DNA of 64,000 nt from Citrobacter sp. RHB25-C09 (GCF_013836145.1 NZ_CP057483.1:2604001-2668000); one strand, 5' to 3'. Positions 1-7,828 are shown, counted from the stretch's first letter. Numbers and translations: made by a program. The notes: a model not told the origin generated them from the sequence alone.

Positions 1-782
1 TCGGCGTCGGCCACGTCATAACCCAACTCATCCAGCGTTTGCATAATGATGCAAAACGTCTTGCCCTGGTCGTGACTTTTGAGGTTTTTAACATTTTCCA
101 GCACAAAAATGGCCGGGCGACAGGCGTCGATAATACGTGCCACGTCAAAGAATAATGTCCCCTGCGTATCGCAGGCGAAACCGTGAGCGCGCCCCAGGGC
201 ATTTTTCTTGGAGACACCCGCCAGTGAAAACGGCTGACAAGGAAAGCCCGCCAGCAGGACATCATGCTGCGGAATATGCTGCCGAATATGATCCGCTGCC
301 TGCTTGTCACTTAAGTTTTCACGGTGGCTGAGGGTGATATCGCGAATATCTTCATTAAACTGATGCGCGGACGGATCGCAGTAATAGTTTGCTTTATAGG
401 TGCGAACGGCATGTTTGTTCCACTCACTGGTAAACACGCATTGTCCGCCTATCGCTTCAAACCCACGGCGAATCCCCCCTATCCCGGCAAAAAGATCGAT
501 AAACCGGAAGGCATAGTGAGGATGATGCGCAGGCGGTGTGGGAAGCAAAGAGTGGAGGTGCGCGCACTCTCGCTCGCTCAGTCGATGCCAGGCCGACGCG
601 TTCGACATCACCCGCTTTAAGATGGCCGGACTCCAGTGATTCTCTCCCACGCTTGTCAGGTGTGCCACCAGCGTTTTTACATCATAGATTTCGAACAATT
701 TCGCCAGCATAACCTGAGTGGCTTCAATATTGTTGTCTGCCGCAGGCACGACGGGATCTGTTACTGAACGATTTTGCTGCAT
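1..782 (-). CDS. dcm: DNA cytosine-5 methyltransferase Dcm, partial (C-terminus outside window)
   Basis: Methylates the second C of CCWGG sites. About 260 N-terminal residues are present and the gene runs off the left edge, so it has no stop here. The ATG at 782 opens MQQNRSVTD. The N-terminal extension is followed by the SAM-binding motif FIDLFAGIGGIRRGFE, then the catalytic GFPCQPFSLAG loop with its Cys, then FVLENVKN (the ENV motif). It is nearly collinear with E. coli Dcm from memory, where the full protein is about 472 residues and vsr follows. yedJ lies upstream on the same strand, as in E. coli. Identification is firm. Confidence 0.95.
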   Translation of the reverse strand, partial: MQQNRSVTDPVVPAADNNIEATQVMLAKLFEIYDVKTLVAHLTSVGENHWSPAILKRVMSNASAWHRLSERECAHLHSLLPTPPAHHPHYAFRFIDLFAGIGGIRRGFEAIGGQCVFTSEWNKHAVRTYKANYYCDPSAHQFNEDIRDITLSHRENLSDKQAADHIRQHIPQHDVLLAGFPCQPFSLAGVSKKNALGRAHGFACDTQGTLFFDVARIIDACRPAIFVLENVKNLKSHDQGKTFCIIMQTLDELGYDVADA

Positions 783-832
783 ATCATCAACCGGCCAAAA
801 GAGAGTGTCGTCAGGTTAACATAAAATTGAGC

Positions 833-1531
833 TTACGCGTGTTGAGGGCGAAATGCTTGCACCACGGCGGGATCGAATGACGCATATTCACCGTTTAGCT
901 CGGCACTCAGTTTTGCCATCCAGGTAACCAAAAACGCGGCGTTATACTGCGCCAGTTCACGTCCTCGCGCGGTCTGCATGGTTTCCGGCAGCTTAAGTAA
1001 TTTGGTTTGAAAATGGTCCAGTGCGAACTGTTTATCATTTAGTACGCGCCGTTGGGCAAACGGATCTTCTGCGTCAAAAAGCGCGACGCCTAACGCACCT
1101 GAGACGGCAAATACTCGCGCAAGACCAATAGCACCTAACGCTTCGAGTCTGTCGGCGTCCTGGACAATTTTCGCCTCCAGGGTGACTGGAGCAATGTTGG
1201 CGCTAAAACTGTGCGCTTCAATGGCGTGACACACGGCATCCAGGCGTGACGAAGGAAATGCGGGAAAATCGCGCAGGAGAAGAGTGCGGGTTTCAGCGGC
1301 AGCCAGAACTGAAGAACGGTGTCGTTCAGGGTGGTTCTTCGGCAGGCTGATAATGTCATGGAAATAACATGCTGTGAGAATGACTAACTCATCAACGGAC
1401 ATCCCTTCGCTGAGTTGCCGCGATGTCGCCCAGACGCGACGAAAGTGGTGGATATCATGCGCAGCGTCCTGTTGATGGTGATGGCTGAGTAGCCACGCTT
1501 CAAATTGCCTTTGCCAGTCTTGTAGTTCCAC
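833..1531 (-). CDS. yedJ: HD-domain phosphohydrolase YedJ
   Basis: Predicted metal-dependent phosphohydrolase of the HD superfamily; the substrate is not known to me. The HD signature is visible as AAHDIHHFRRVW near residue 20 and CYFHDIISLPKNHPERH near residue 55, with VQDADRLEALGAIG further on. The frame is open to 1627, but I place the start at the GTG at 1531 (VELQDWQRQF): it has GGAGG just upstream and gives 232 residues, against about 231 for E. coli YedJ beginning MDLQHW. Position next to dcm matches E. coli. The longer 264-residue form is unlikely because its extra 32 residues look unrelated to the family. Confidence 0.9.
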   Translation of the reverse strand: MELQDWQRQFEAWLLSHHHQQDAAHDIHHFRRVWATSRQLSEGMSVDELVILTACYFHDIISLPKNHPERHRSSVLAAAETRTLLLRDFPAFPSSRLDAVCHAIEAHSFSANIAPVTLEAKIVQDADRLEALGAIGLARVFAVSGALGVALFDAEDPFAQRRVLNDKQFALDHFQTKLLKLPETMQTARGRELAQYNAAFLVTWMAKLSAELNGEYASFDPAVVQAFRPQHA

Positions 1532-1583
1532 ATTGCCTCCGGTGTCGTCAGGAGGGCTACAGTAGCAATTTTTACCGGGTTCT

Positions 1584-1886
1584 TCACTTCTGTTGACGGC
1601 GTGGACGCATGTACCAGGCGATTCCACCGAACATCATTCCCACCAATCTCACCCGCAAAAGCCCACCCAGCCTGTTCTCATCGGAGATTACACGTCGTTT
1701 ATTTCCAGACTCCTCAAAGGAAACGCCATTTTTGTGATGTGAATCAAATGAAATTATCACTGCATTTTTGTGATTAGAATCACATTTTAGATCAACATAA
1801 CGCTCAGTTCGACCGCGAATTATATATTTTGCAGATGTTTTAATCCGGAATAATTTTATCCATACGGCGGTAAACCTGTGTTTCAA
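1584..1886 (-). CDS. possible small membrane protein (YedR-like)
   Basis: Open frame of 100 codons just upstream of yedJ. Its last 45 or so residues (from roughly VSFEESGNKRRV) carry a short hydrophobic stretch LVGMMFGGIAWYM and a basic tail RPRRQQK, as expected of a single-span inner-membrane protein. In E. coli the small gene yedR lies at this place, between yedJ and rseX/yedS, so it may be its counterpart. The true start is uncertain: the first half is rich in His, Lys and Asn and overlaps the CRP-like site at 1769, so a shorter coding region is more credible than the full frame. Confidence 0.35.
   Translation of the reverse strand: MKHRFTAVWIKLFRIKTSAKYIIRGRTERYVDLKCDSNHKNAVIISFDSHHKNGVSFEESGNKRRVISDENRLGGLLRVRLVGMMFGGIAWYMRPRRQQK
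1769..1784. promoter_or_regulatory. CRP-like palindrome
   Basis: TGTGATTAGAATCACA is a perfect TGTGA-N6-TCACA dyad, the core of the E. coli CRP consensus. A second degenerate element (TGTGATGTGAATCAAA) lies 32 bp to the left. It sits between the yedR/yedJ side and the sRNA/porin side, so it could serve either direction. CRP binding is inferred from the motif alone. Confidence 0.5.
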
Positions 1887-1969
1887 CCAGAAATGTGCGC
1901 CTGATATTTAATTTTGAAGTCTGGAATTATTGTTCCCACGAATAATGAGGAACGAACCGCACAGGGTTT

Positions 1970-2068
1970 ATGTTTTTCTTTTTTCATGGCATGATTCTTC
2001 CGTTATTAGCCTTTTATTGTCAATTACCCCATTATTTTAACCGGCATTTATGCCGGTTTCTTTTTTAT
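1970..2068 (+). ncRNA. candidate small RNA, RseX-like by position
   Basis: A strong intrinsic terminator, AACCGGCA / TGCCGGTT followed by TCTTTTTTA (2039-2067), ends a transcript on the plus strand although no credible protein gene precedes it. In E. coli the 91-nt sRNA RseX, which targets ompA and ompC mRNA, lies exactly here, between yedR and the porin gene yedS. A transcript of that length would begin near 1975 and be U-rich, as Hfq-binding RNAs often are. Identity with RseX rests on synteny and the terminator; I could not align it. The rest of 1887-2335 is AT-rich porin leader with no gene that I can support. Confidence 0.5.
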
Positions 2069-2365
2069 TCAAAGAATAAATCTTTCCCTTCCATTATTAG
2101 TGACATACAAATCTTATTTGCTTCACCAATACCTAACCCCCATTTATCACACTCTACTATAAATCCATAATTAACATGAATATTTTACAAGAAATACATA
2201 ATAATATTAATACAAAAGCGCAAATGGAAACATTTTGAAATCTTTTAAATACATTTGTTACATGTTATTTTTAAAATATTCTGAACTTAATAGAATAGTA
2301 TCCAAATGTGCTTTTAAAAAAACAAGCACTTATTCATGAAGATTATTATCATAAGGGAATACATA

Positions 2366-3502
2366 ATGAAAAGAAAAGTACTGGCACTACTTGTCCCGGC
2401 ATTACTCATAGCTGGCGCAGCAAATGCGGCTGAAATGTATAATAAAGATGGAAATAAACTGGATCTGTACGGCAAAGTTGATGCTCGTCATGTTTTCTCT
2501 GATGATGCTCATCAGGATGGCGATGCCACCTACGTCCGTCTTGGTTTCAAAGGCGAAACACAGATTAATAGCGATCTGATTGGTTTTGGCCAATGGGAAT
2601 ACAACATTCAGGCAAACGGTTCTGAAAACACGTCTGATTCCGCAACCCGTCTGGGCTTCGCCGGCTTGAAATTTGGCGACTACGGCTCATTCGACTATGG
2701 CCGTAACTATGGTGTCGTGTACGACGTTGAAGCCTGGACCGACATGCTGCCGGTATGGGGCGGTGACTCTTATACTTACACCGATAACTTCATGAACGGC
2801 CGTACCAACGGTGTTGCAACCTACCGTAACACCGATTTCTTCGGTCTGATTGAAGGTCTGAATTTTGCACTGCAGTATCAGGGCGCAAACGAAAGCGAAA
2901 GTAGCCTGTTTGGCCAGGAAGGCACCAACAACGGACGTAATGTTCGCAAACAGAATGGTGACGGTTTTGGTATGTCCACCACTTATGATTTCGGCATGGG
3001 CATCAGCGCAGGTGCAGCTTTCTCCGCGTCTGACCGTACCAACGAACAAGAATTCGGTACCACTGCTGGTGGCGAAAAAGCTGAAGTCTGGACCGTGGGT
3101 CTGAAATACGATGCTAACGATATCTATCTGGCAGCGATGTATGCAGAAACCCGAAACATGACGCCGGTTGGCAGCAATAGCGAAAGTTTAATCGCAAACA
3201 AAACGCAGAACTTTGAAGTCACGGCTCAGTACCAGTTCGATTTCGGTCTGCGTCCGGAAGTTTCTTACATCCAGTCTAAAGGTAAAGACCTGGTAGCAGA
3301 TATGCCTTTCATGAATGGCAAGTATGATAGCCAGGACCTGGTTAAGTATGTTTCCGTCGGTGCAAACTACTACTTCAACAAAAACTTCTCTACCTACGTT
3401 GATTACAAAATCAATCTGTTAGACGAAGACGACGCGTTCTATAACACCGTTGGCATTTCTACTGATGACGTTGTTGGCGTAGGTATGGTTTACCAGTTCT
3501 AA
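2366..3502 (+). CDS. outer-membrane general porin, OmpC/OmpS1/YedS type
   Basis: Trimeric 16-strand beta-barrel porin for small hydrophilic solutes. The start is the ATG at 2366 with AAGGGA upstream, giving 378 residues; an in-frame ATG at 2336 adds ten residues of no porin character. Signal peptide MKRKVLALLVPALLIAGAANA is cut before AEMYNKDGNKLDLYGK. Family marks: YGQWEYN-like FGQWEYNIQ, FAGLKFGDYGSFDYGRNYG, loop 3 region VWGGDS..NGRTNGVATYRN, QYQFDFGLRP and a C-terminal VYQF ending in Phe for Bam recognition. Location beside yedJ matches Salmonella ompS1 and E. coli yedS rather than the main ompC locus. The long AT-rich leader suggests complex control. Confidence 0.9.
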   Translation: MKRKVLALLVPALLIAGAANAAEMYNKDGNKLDLYGKVDARHVFSDDAHQDGDATYVRLGFKGETQINSDLIGFGQWEYNIQANGSENTSDSATRLGFAGLKFGDYGSFDYGRNYGVVYDVEAWTDMLPVWGGDSYTYTDNFMNGRTNGVATYRNTDFFGLIEGLNFALQYQGANESESSLFGQEGTNNGRNVRKQNGDGFGMSTTYDFGMGISAGAAFSASDRTNEQEFGTTAGGEKAEVWTVGLKYDANDIYLAAMYAETRNMTPVGSNSESLIANKTQNFEVTAQYQFDFGLRPEVSYIQSKGKDLVADMPFMNGKYDSQDLVKYVSVGANYYFNKNFSTYVDYKINLLDEDDAFYNTVGISTDDVVGVGMVYQF

Positions 3503-3516
3503 TCCCCGCTATTCTC

Positions 3517-3542
3517 AAGCCCGCTTCTTAGCGGGCTTTTTT
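3517..3542 (+). terminator. Rho-independent terminator of the porin gene
   Basis: AAGCCCGC-TTCTTA-GCGGGCTT followed by a T run, 14 bp after the porin stop codon. Confidence 0.9.
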
Positions 3543-3557
3543 GTGCCTCAACCCCAG

Positions 3558-3917
3558 TCACTCTTTAAGCTTATCTCCATTCTCCCGCATCCAGTCCGCA
3601 AGTGGTGACAGCGCGTTTTGCAAAGTTAACCCCAGCGGTGTGATCTGATACTCCACGCGTGGAGGGATTTCGGGATAGATAGTGCGCGTGACCAGACCGC
3701 GTTGTTCGAATAAGCGCAGTTGCTTTGTCAGTTCCTTTTGAGTGATTGGCGCAGCCGCGCGCAGTAGCTCACCAAAGCGTACCGGGGTGTTTAAAATAAT
3801 CAGACGATACAGAATCGGTATCGCCCACTTACCCGCGATCAGGTTGACGAAGCGCGTCATCGGACAGGGTTCATGCTGACAATTTTTTTCAGCAACACAT
3901 TCGGCTATTTCCGCCAT
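3558..3917 (-). CDS. HxlR-family winged-helix transcriptional regulator
   Basis: 119 residues, the usual size for HxlR/YtfH-type regulators. The family core is clear: CPMTRFVNLIAGKWAIPILYRLI near residue 18, FGELLRAAAPITQKELTKQLRLFEQRGLVTRTIYPEIPPRVEYQITPLG, then a short C-terminal dimer helix. Four Cys lie in the first 20 residues (AECVAEKNCQHEPCP), and HxlR proteins often sense electrophiles or redox state through N-terminal Cys. It is divergent from the SDR gene at 4020 with about 100 bp between them, which suggests that it controls that gene and itself. The inducer is unknown. Confidence 0.85.
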   Translation of the reverse strand: MAEIAECVAEKNCQHEPCPMTRFVNLIAGKWAIPILYRLIILNTPVRFGELLRAAAPITQKELTKQLRLFEQRGLVTRTIYPEIPPRVEYQITPLGLTLQNALSPLADWMRENGDKLKE

Positions 3918-3936
3918 CTCACACCTCTCGCCGCAT

Positions 3937-3974
3937 TAGTATCCATTTGGTACCTGGTTTCCTTTAGATACTAA
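3937..3974. promoter_or_regulatory. candidate HxlR operator in the divergent promoter
   Basis: Perfect 8-bp inverted repeat TTAGTATC (3937-3944) and GATACTAA (3967-3974), 30 bp centre to centre, between the divergent HxlR regulator and SDR genes. The left arm is followed by a second dyad-like GTAC. Placement and symmetry fit an operator for the regulator; binding is inferred. Confidence 0.5.
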
Positions 3975-4019
3975 CGTTTCTATAGTGCTTTCTCCAGAGA
4001 CAATTCAGGAGCAGCAAAA

Positions 4020-4769
4020 ATGGGGCGTTTAACTGATAAGTTTACCCTGATTACCGGTGGTACCAGTGGCATTGGTCTGGCAACCGCCCAGGAATTCATC
4101 GCCGAAGGGGCGCAGGTTGCCGTTACCGGCCGTAACCCGGAGACACTTGCTGAAGCTCAGCGTCTTTTGGGGGATAAAGCATGGGTCATCGCCACTGACG
4201 CCGGGAACGTACAGGCACAGAAGGCGCTGGCGGAGACCATCGCAACACGCTGGCCACGACTGGATGCGGTGTTTATTAACGCGGGAGATGTTTCGCACGG
4301 GCCGCTGGATACCTGGGATGAAGCCATGTGGGATCGTCTGATGCAGACCAATCTCAAAGGACCTTTTTTCCTCTTCCAGGCGCTACTGCCGCTATTGCAT
4401 AACCCTTCTTCCGTTATTCTCTGTGGCTCCGTTAGCGCACACATAGGTCTGCCTGGCAGCAGTGCTTACGCCGCCAGCAAGGCGGGATTGCTCTCCCTTG
4501 CCCGCACGCTATCTGGCGAATTTTTATCGCGCGGTATTCGGGTAAATGGATTAAGCCCCGGTCCGGTCGCAACCCCCGCATTCAATAAGCTCGGCCTGAG
4601 CGGAGAAGCACAACAGGAATTGCTAAAAGAAATCACTCAGTTAGTACCTATCAGACGCATGGGCACCCCCACAGAACTGGCAAAAGCGGCGCTCTATCTA
4701 GCCTCTGATGAGTCAACCTATACGGTAGGCACGGAATTGCTGGTTGACGGCGGTACGGGAAATTTGTAA
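4020..4769 (+). CDS. SDR-family NAD(P)-dependent oxidoreductase
   Basis: Classical short-chain dehydrogenase of 249 residues. Rossmann motif TGGTSGIG at residues 13-20, the NAG motif (FINAGDVS), catalytic Ser in ILCGSVSAHIG and the YxxxK pair in SAYAASKAG, then RVNGLSPGPVATPAF and the C-terminal VDGG. The NAG-like segment reads NAGDV instead of the usual NAGI. The ATG at 4020 has AGGAG about 9 bp upstream. Such genes paired with a divergent HxlR repressor are common in enterobacteria and often respond to reactive aldehydes or quinones, but the substrate cannot be read from sequence. I see no E. coli K-12 counterpart at this place. Confidence 0.88.
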   Translation: MGRLTDKFTLITGGTSGIGLATAQEFIAEGAQVAVTGRNPETLAEAQRLLGDKAWVIATDAGNVQAQKALAETIATRWPRLDAVFINAGDVSHGPLDTWDEAMWDRLMQTNLKGPFFLFQALLPLLHNPSSVILCGSVSAHIGLPGSSAYAASKAGLLSLARTLSGEFLSRGIRVNGLSPGPVATPAFNKLGLSGEAQQELLKEITQLVPIRRMGTPTELAKAALYLASDESTYTVGTELLVDGGTGNL

Positions 4770-4950
4770 CGCCTCTAACCTGGCGGCACGTCCGTGTCGC
4801 CCGGATTCACAATACGATTGAATATGAAGAAAAGAGGAGAAAATGTGACGCAAGAGAGAGTACAGACGTGTCGTTAAGCGTTAAATCTCTATTCGTTGTT
4901 ACCAACGGGATGTGTGTCACTGACAACAGGAAGGGTAAGTGCTTGAATAG

Positions 4951-5040
4951 TGGCGGAGAGAGGGGGATTTGAACCCCCGGTAGAGTTGCCCCTACTCCGG
5001 TTTTCGAGACCGGTCCGTTCAGCCGCTCCGGCATCTCTCC
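4951..5040 (-). tRNA. serU: tRNA-Ser (anticodon CGA)
   Basis: 90-nt class II tRNA on the minus strand, starting GGAGAGATGCC and ending CTCTCCGCCA with encoded CCA. The anticodon loop TCTCGAAAA gives CGA. The long variable arm expected of tRNA-Ser is present, and the T-loop reads GGTTCAAATCC. It lies next to mtfA as serU does in E. coli. Confidence 0.97.
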
Positions 5041-5133
5041 GTTTTGATGGTTGCCATCATGCCAGGTAATTTGGCATTTTAACAGACCCTGTCCCTTCAA
5101 TTTCATTCAAGTGACGAGTTTGCGAGCAAAACG

Positions 5134-5931
5134 ATGATTAAGTGGCCCTGGAAAGCACAAGATACCGCGCAAAATGACGCCGCCCTTTGGGAGGAGGCCC
5201 TCGCCATTCCTCTTCTGGTGACGCTAACCGCGCAAGAACAAGCCAGATTAGTCGCACTTGCGGAACGATTCTTACAGCAAAAAAGACTTGTCGCTCTGCA
5301 AGGCTTTGAACTCGATCCGCTGAAAAGCGCGCGCATCGCCCTGATATTCTGCCTGCCCATACTGGAACTGGGCATCGAATGGCTGGATGGCTTCCATGAG
5401 ATCCTCATCTACCCCGCTCCCTTTGTCGTTGATGACGAATGGGAAGATGATATTGGTCTGGTTCATAATCAGCGCATCGTGCAGTCCGGTCAGAGTTGGC
5501 AACAGGGGCCTGTCGTGCTGAACTGGCTGGATATTCAGGATTCGTTTGATGCCTCCGGCTTTAATCTGATCATCCATGAAGTGGCACATAAACTGGATAT
5601 GCGTAATGGCGATCGCGCCAGCGGCATTCCGTTAATTCCTCTGCGTGAAGTGGCAAGCTGGGAACATGACCTCCATGCGGCAATGAACAATATTCAGGAT
5701 GAAATTGACCTTGTCGGTGAAACGGCCTCCAGCATTGATGCCTACGCAGCGAGCGACCCGGCGGAATGCTTTGCCGTGTTGTCGGAGTATTTTTTCAGCG
5801 CACCGGAGCTTTTTGCCCCGCGCTTCCCGGCCCTGTGGCAACGTTTTAGTCATTTCTACCGTCAGGATCCGCTTCAGCGCCTGCGCGATAGCCAGGACGA
5901 AGACGATCAACCGTCGTCGCAGGTACACTGA
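5134..5931 (+). CDS. mtfA: MtfA peptidase (Mlc titration factor A)
   Basis: Zinc metallopeptidase that binds and inactivates the glucose repressor Mlc, so that ptsG is derepressed; formerly YeeI. 265 residues, full length. The gluzincin motif is visible as LIIHEVAHKLDMRNGD near residue 150 (HExxH), with a downstream acidic segment AYAASDPAECFAVLSEYFF providing the third ligand Glu. It is cytosolic, with no signal peptide. It lies between tRNA-Ser and tRNA-Asn, as in E. coli (serU-mtfA-asnT). Confidence 0.95.
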   Translation: MIKWPWKAQDTAQNDAALWEEALAIPLLVTLTAQEQARLVALAERFLQQKRLVALQGFELDPLKSARIALIFCLPILELGIEWLDGFHEILIYPAPFVVDDEWEDDIGLVHNQRIVQSGQSWQQGPVVLNWLDIQDSFDASGFNLIIHEVAHKLDMRNGDRASGIPLIPLREVASWEHDLHAAMNNIQDEIDLVGETASSIDAYAASDPAECFAVLSEYFFSAPELFAPRFPALWQRFSHFYRQDPLQRLRDSQDEDDQPSSQVH

Positions 5932-6031
5932 TTTCTGGTTTTGAAGATTAATTAACCAGTTGAAAAAGCGCGTTAATTTTACTGTTGACACGTAGTAGCG
6001 AGGCCAGTATCATGCGCCTCGTTCAAACGAT

Positions 6032-6107
6032 TCCTCTGTAGTTCAGTCGGTAGAACGGCGGACTGTTAATCCGTATGTCACTGGTTCGAGTCCAGTCAGA
6101 GGAGCCA
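6032..6107 (+). tRNA. asnT: tRNA-Asn (GTT), first of four copies
   Basis: 76-nt tRNA, TCCTCTGTAGTT...AGAGGAGCCA, anticodon GTT in ACTGTTAATCC, CCA encoded. Promoter: TTGACA at 5985-5990 and TATCAT at 6008-6013 with 17-bp spacing. A terminator hairpin follows at 6115. Position after mtfA matches E. coli asnT. Confidence 0.98.
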
Positions 6108-6114
6108 AATTTAG

Positions 6115-6141
6115 AAAAGCCCGCTTTTTAGCGGGCTTTTT
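6115..6141 (+). terminator. terminator of tRNA-Asn
   Basis: AAAAGCCCGC-TTTTTA-GCGGGCTTTTT, 8 bp after the tRNA. The same tail TTAGAAAAGCCCGC occurs after the tRNA remnant at 22302 and after the minus-strand tRNA-Asn at 25468. It may also end cbl transcripts coming from the right. Confidence 0.92.
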
Positions 6142-6144
6142 GCT

Positions 6145-7095
6145 TTATATCTGGTAATCAATCGCCACTTCATCTGGCTCCATCACCTGTCGCTTAATGT
6201 CCTCAACGGACAGACCCGCGTTGCAGAGTTCAATAAATCGCCAGACGTAGTTGCGCTGCAACTGCCCGCGCTTTAATCCCAGCCAAACGGTATTGGCATC
6301 AAACAAATGTCGGGTATCAAGGCGGGTAAGTGTCCCCTCTTCCTGCTCACCGCTGGATTGCTCTGCCACCAGGCCAATACCCAGACCTAATGACACATAA
6401 GTTTTAATCACATCTGAATCCTGGGCGCTAAGCACGATATCCGGCACTAAACCCTTGCGGGCAAAGGCTTCATCAATACGCGAACGCCCGGTGATCCCTT
6501 GCCGATAGGTGATCAAGGGCCACTGCGCAATCGACTCCAGCGTCAGGGGGGAAGCCTGAGTTAAGGGGTGATCCTGAGGCACAAGCAAACTGTGATACCA
6601 ACGAAACCAGGGAAACGCCACCAGCAGAGGATCATTACTCAAACGTTCACTGGCGATACCAATATCCGCCCCGCCATTTTGTAGCAACGCCTCTATCTCC
6701 TGCGGCGTCCCCTGAATGAGTTCCAGACGCACTTCGGGAAACAGTTCACGGAAAGCTTTTATCACACCTGGCAGGCTGTATCTTGCCTGAGTATGCGTCG
6801 TGGCGATGGTGAGTACGCCGGATGTGTCATTTGTAAACAGATCCGCAAGGCGGCGAACATTACTGGCCTCATTCAGAATACGCTCTGCAATGACCAGAAG
6901 CGCCTTACCCGGTTCGGTCATGCCAAGCAGACGTTTTCCTCGCCGGATGAATATTTCAATACCCAACTCGTCTTCCAGCTCACGAATATGTCGGCTCACT
7001 CCCGACTGTGAGGTATAGAGCATGTTGGCCACTTCCGTCAGGTTGAAATCCTGGCGGGCGGCCTCACGGATAATTTTTAGCTGCTGGAAATTCAC
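6145..7095 (-). CDS. cbl: LysR-type regulator Cbl
   Basis: CysB-like activator of sulfate-starvation genes (ssu and tau systems). Starting at the GTG at 7095 (VNFQQLKIIREAARQDFN) it has 316 residues, the length of E. coli Cbl, with GGAG seven bases upstream; an in-frame ATG at 7113 would add six residues. The winged-HTH lies at residues 1-60 (NLTEVANMLYTSQSGVSRHIRELEDELG) and the effector domain follows (TTHTQARYSLP, TYRQGITGRSRIDEAF). nac' lies upstream on the same strand, as in E. coli, where Nac activates a cotranscribed cbl. All key segments are intact. Confidence 0.94.
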   Translation of the reverse strand: MNFQQLKIIREAARQDFNLTEVANMLYTSQSGVSRHIRELEDELGIEIFIRRGKRLLGMTEPGKALLVIAERILNEASNVRRLADLFTNDTSGVLTIATTHTQARYSLPGVIKAFRELFPEVRLELIQGTPQEIEALLQNGGADIGIASERLSNDPLLVAFPWFRWYHSLLVPQDHPLTQASPLTLESIAQWPLITYRQGITGRSRIDEAFARKGLVPDIVLSAQDSDVIKTYVSLGLGIGLVAEQSSGEQEEGTLTRLDTRHLFDANTVWLGLKRGQLQRNYVWRFIELCNAGLSVEDIKRQVMEPDEVAIDYQI

Positions 7096-7182
7096 TGTTT
7101 GCTCCGAGGACATCAGACATTACGCTATTGTTAAAGTCAGAGACTCGGCATAACAAATAATAAAAACCTGCATCTTATTCCA

Positions 7183-7503
7183 TTAGGGAATAACGCTTAA
7201 CTTGCTTTGGGCAAGTCCCATGGTAGGCTGCCCTGCTCTCGTATGGCCTGTACCGCATACTGCCAATCTCGCCTGTTCGCACTGACCCAGGATAGTTCGC
7301 GCATGAAGATAGAGCACTTTTCCCGCTTCCGTCGGCGTTACGCCGCGTTTTGTACGAATCAACAGTTGCTGATTAAGCTCACCTTCCAGAGTAGCAACCT
7401 GCTGGCTCAGCGCAGGCTGGGCGATATGCAATACTTCAGCGGCCTGCGTCAGGCTACCAATATCGACAATTTTCACGAAATATTTCAGTCGTCTGAAGTT
7501 CAT
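7183..7503 (-). pseudogene. nac: nac, truncated to the N-terminal DNA-binding half
   Basis: Nitrogen assimilation control LysR regulator. The frame from the ATG at 7503 encodes 106 residues, about a third of the usual 305. Residues 1-85 (MNFRRLKYFVKIVDIGSLTQ... to CEQARLAV) match Nac throughout and carry the intact HTH (GSLTQAAEVLHIAQPALSQQVATLEGEL) and linker helix; similarity fades near GQPTMGLA and the frame ends SKLSVIP. The effector domain, about 600 bp, is deleted between here and cbl. From published work on Klebsiella NAC that I recall, about 100 N-terminal residues suffice for its known activities, so this may be a working short form rather than a dead gene. The sigma-54 promoter upstream is intact. 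Confidence 0.85.
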
Positions 7504-7559
7504 TTTGCCTCCTGTCCGGAATGCCAGTCCCAATGCTGGCGTGAATGTCAGGATAGAAT

Positions 7560-7575
7560 TGCAAGATGCTTGCCA
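7560..7575 (-). promoter_or_regulatory. sigma-54 promoter of nac
   Basis: On the minus strand TGGCAAGCATCTTGCA matches the -24/-12 consensus TGGCACG-N4-TTGCA at all but one position, with GG and GC exactly 10 bp apart. The predicted start is about 45 bp before the nac ATG. nac is a known sigma-54/NtrC target. Confidence 0.88.
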
Positions 7576-7689
7576 GTTTAAAATAAGTCGGGCGACATAT
7601 TTAACCCGCTATTAAATAACACAAAATTGTCTACATCTTCGAAGAGCCCTTTGCCTGTGCTTGCCGTTATGCGCCATTACGGGCGATAA

Positions 7690-7706
7690 CGCACCAAAAT
7701 GGGGCA
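7690..7706. promoter_or_regulatory. NtrC-binding-site-like sequence upstream of nac
   Basis: CGCACCAAAATGGGGCA differs from the canonical glnA site TGCACCAAAATGGTGCA at two positions. It lies about 115 bp upstream of the sigma-54 element, a normal enhancer distance. The remainder of 7504-7828 holds only this control region and the tRNA promoter. Confidence 0.75.
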
Positions 7707-7781
7707 AAAGCCCCCACAGACCGAAACTTCGCCGCTTTGCTGATTTTGTCAGCAAACGAACGCCTAATCGCATTTCCCCCT

Positions 7782-7810
7782 TTGACAACCCCAGACGGCG
7801 TCGTTAATAT
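7782..7810 (+). promoter_or_regulatory. sigma-70 promoter of tRNA-Asn
   Basis: TTGACA (7782-7787), 17-bp spacer, TAATAT (7805-7810). The segment GTTAATATTCGCCCCGTTCA recurs upstream of the minus-strand tRNA-Asn at 25468. Confidence 0.85.
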
Positions 7811-7828
7811 TCGCCCCGTTCACACGAT

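Noticed and set aside
137..620. Two plus-strand frames over the left edge
   Set aside because: They are antisense shadows of dcm, whose minus-strand reading is fully conserved with E. coli Dcm.
1970..2170. 66-codon plus-strand frame before the porin
   Set aside because: It covers the sRNA-type terminator and is AT-rich low-complexity sequence (Phe-rich), not protein-like.
6145..6162. Damage in cbl
   Set aside because: The C-terminus differs from E. coli in a few residues (MEPDEVAIDYQI), but length and core are normal, so it is ordinary divergence.
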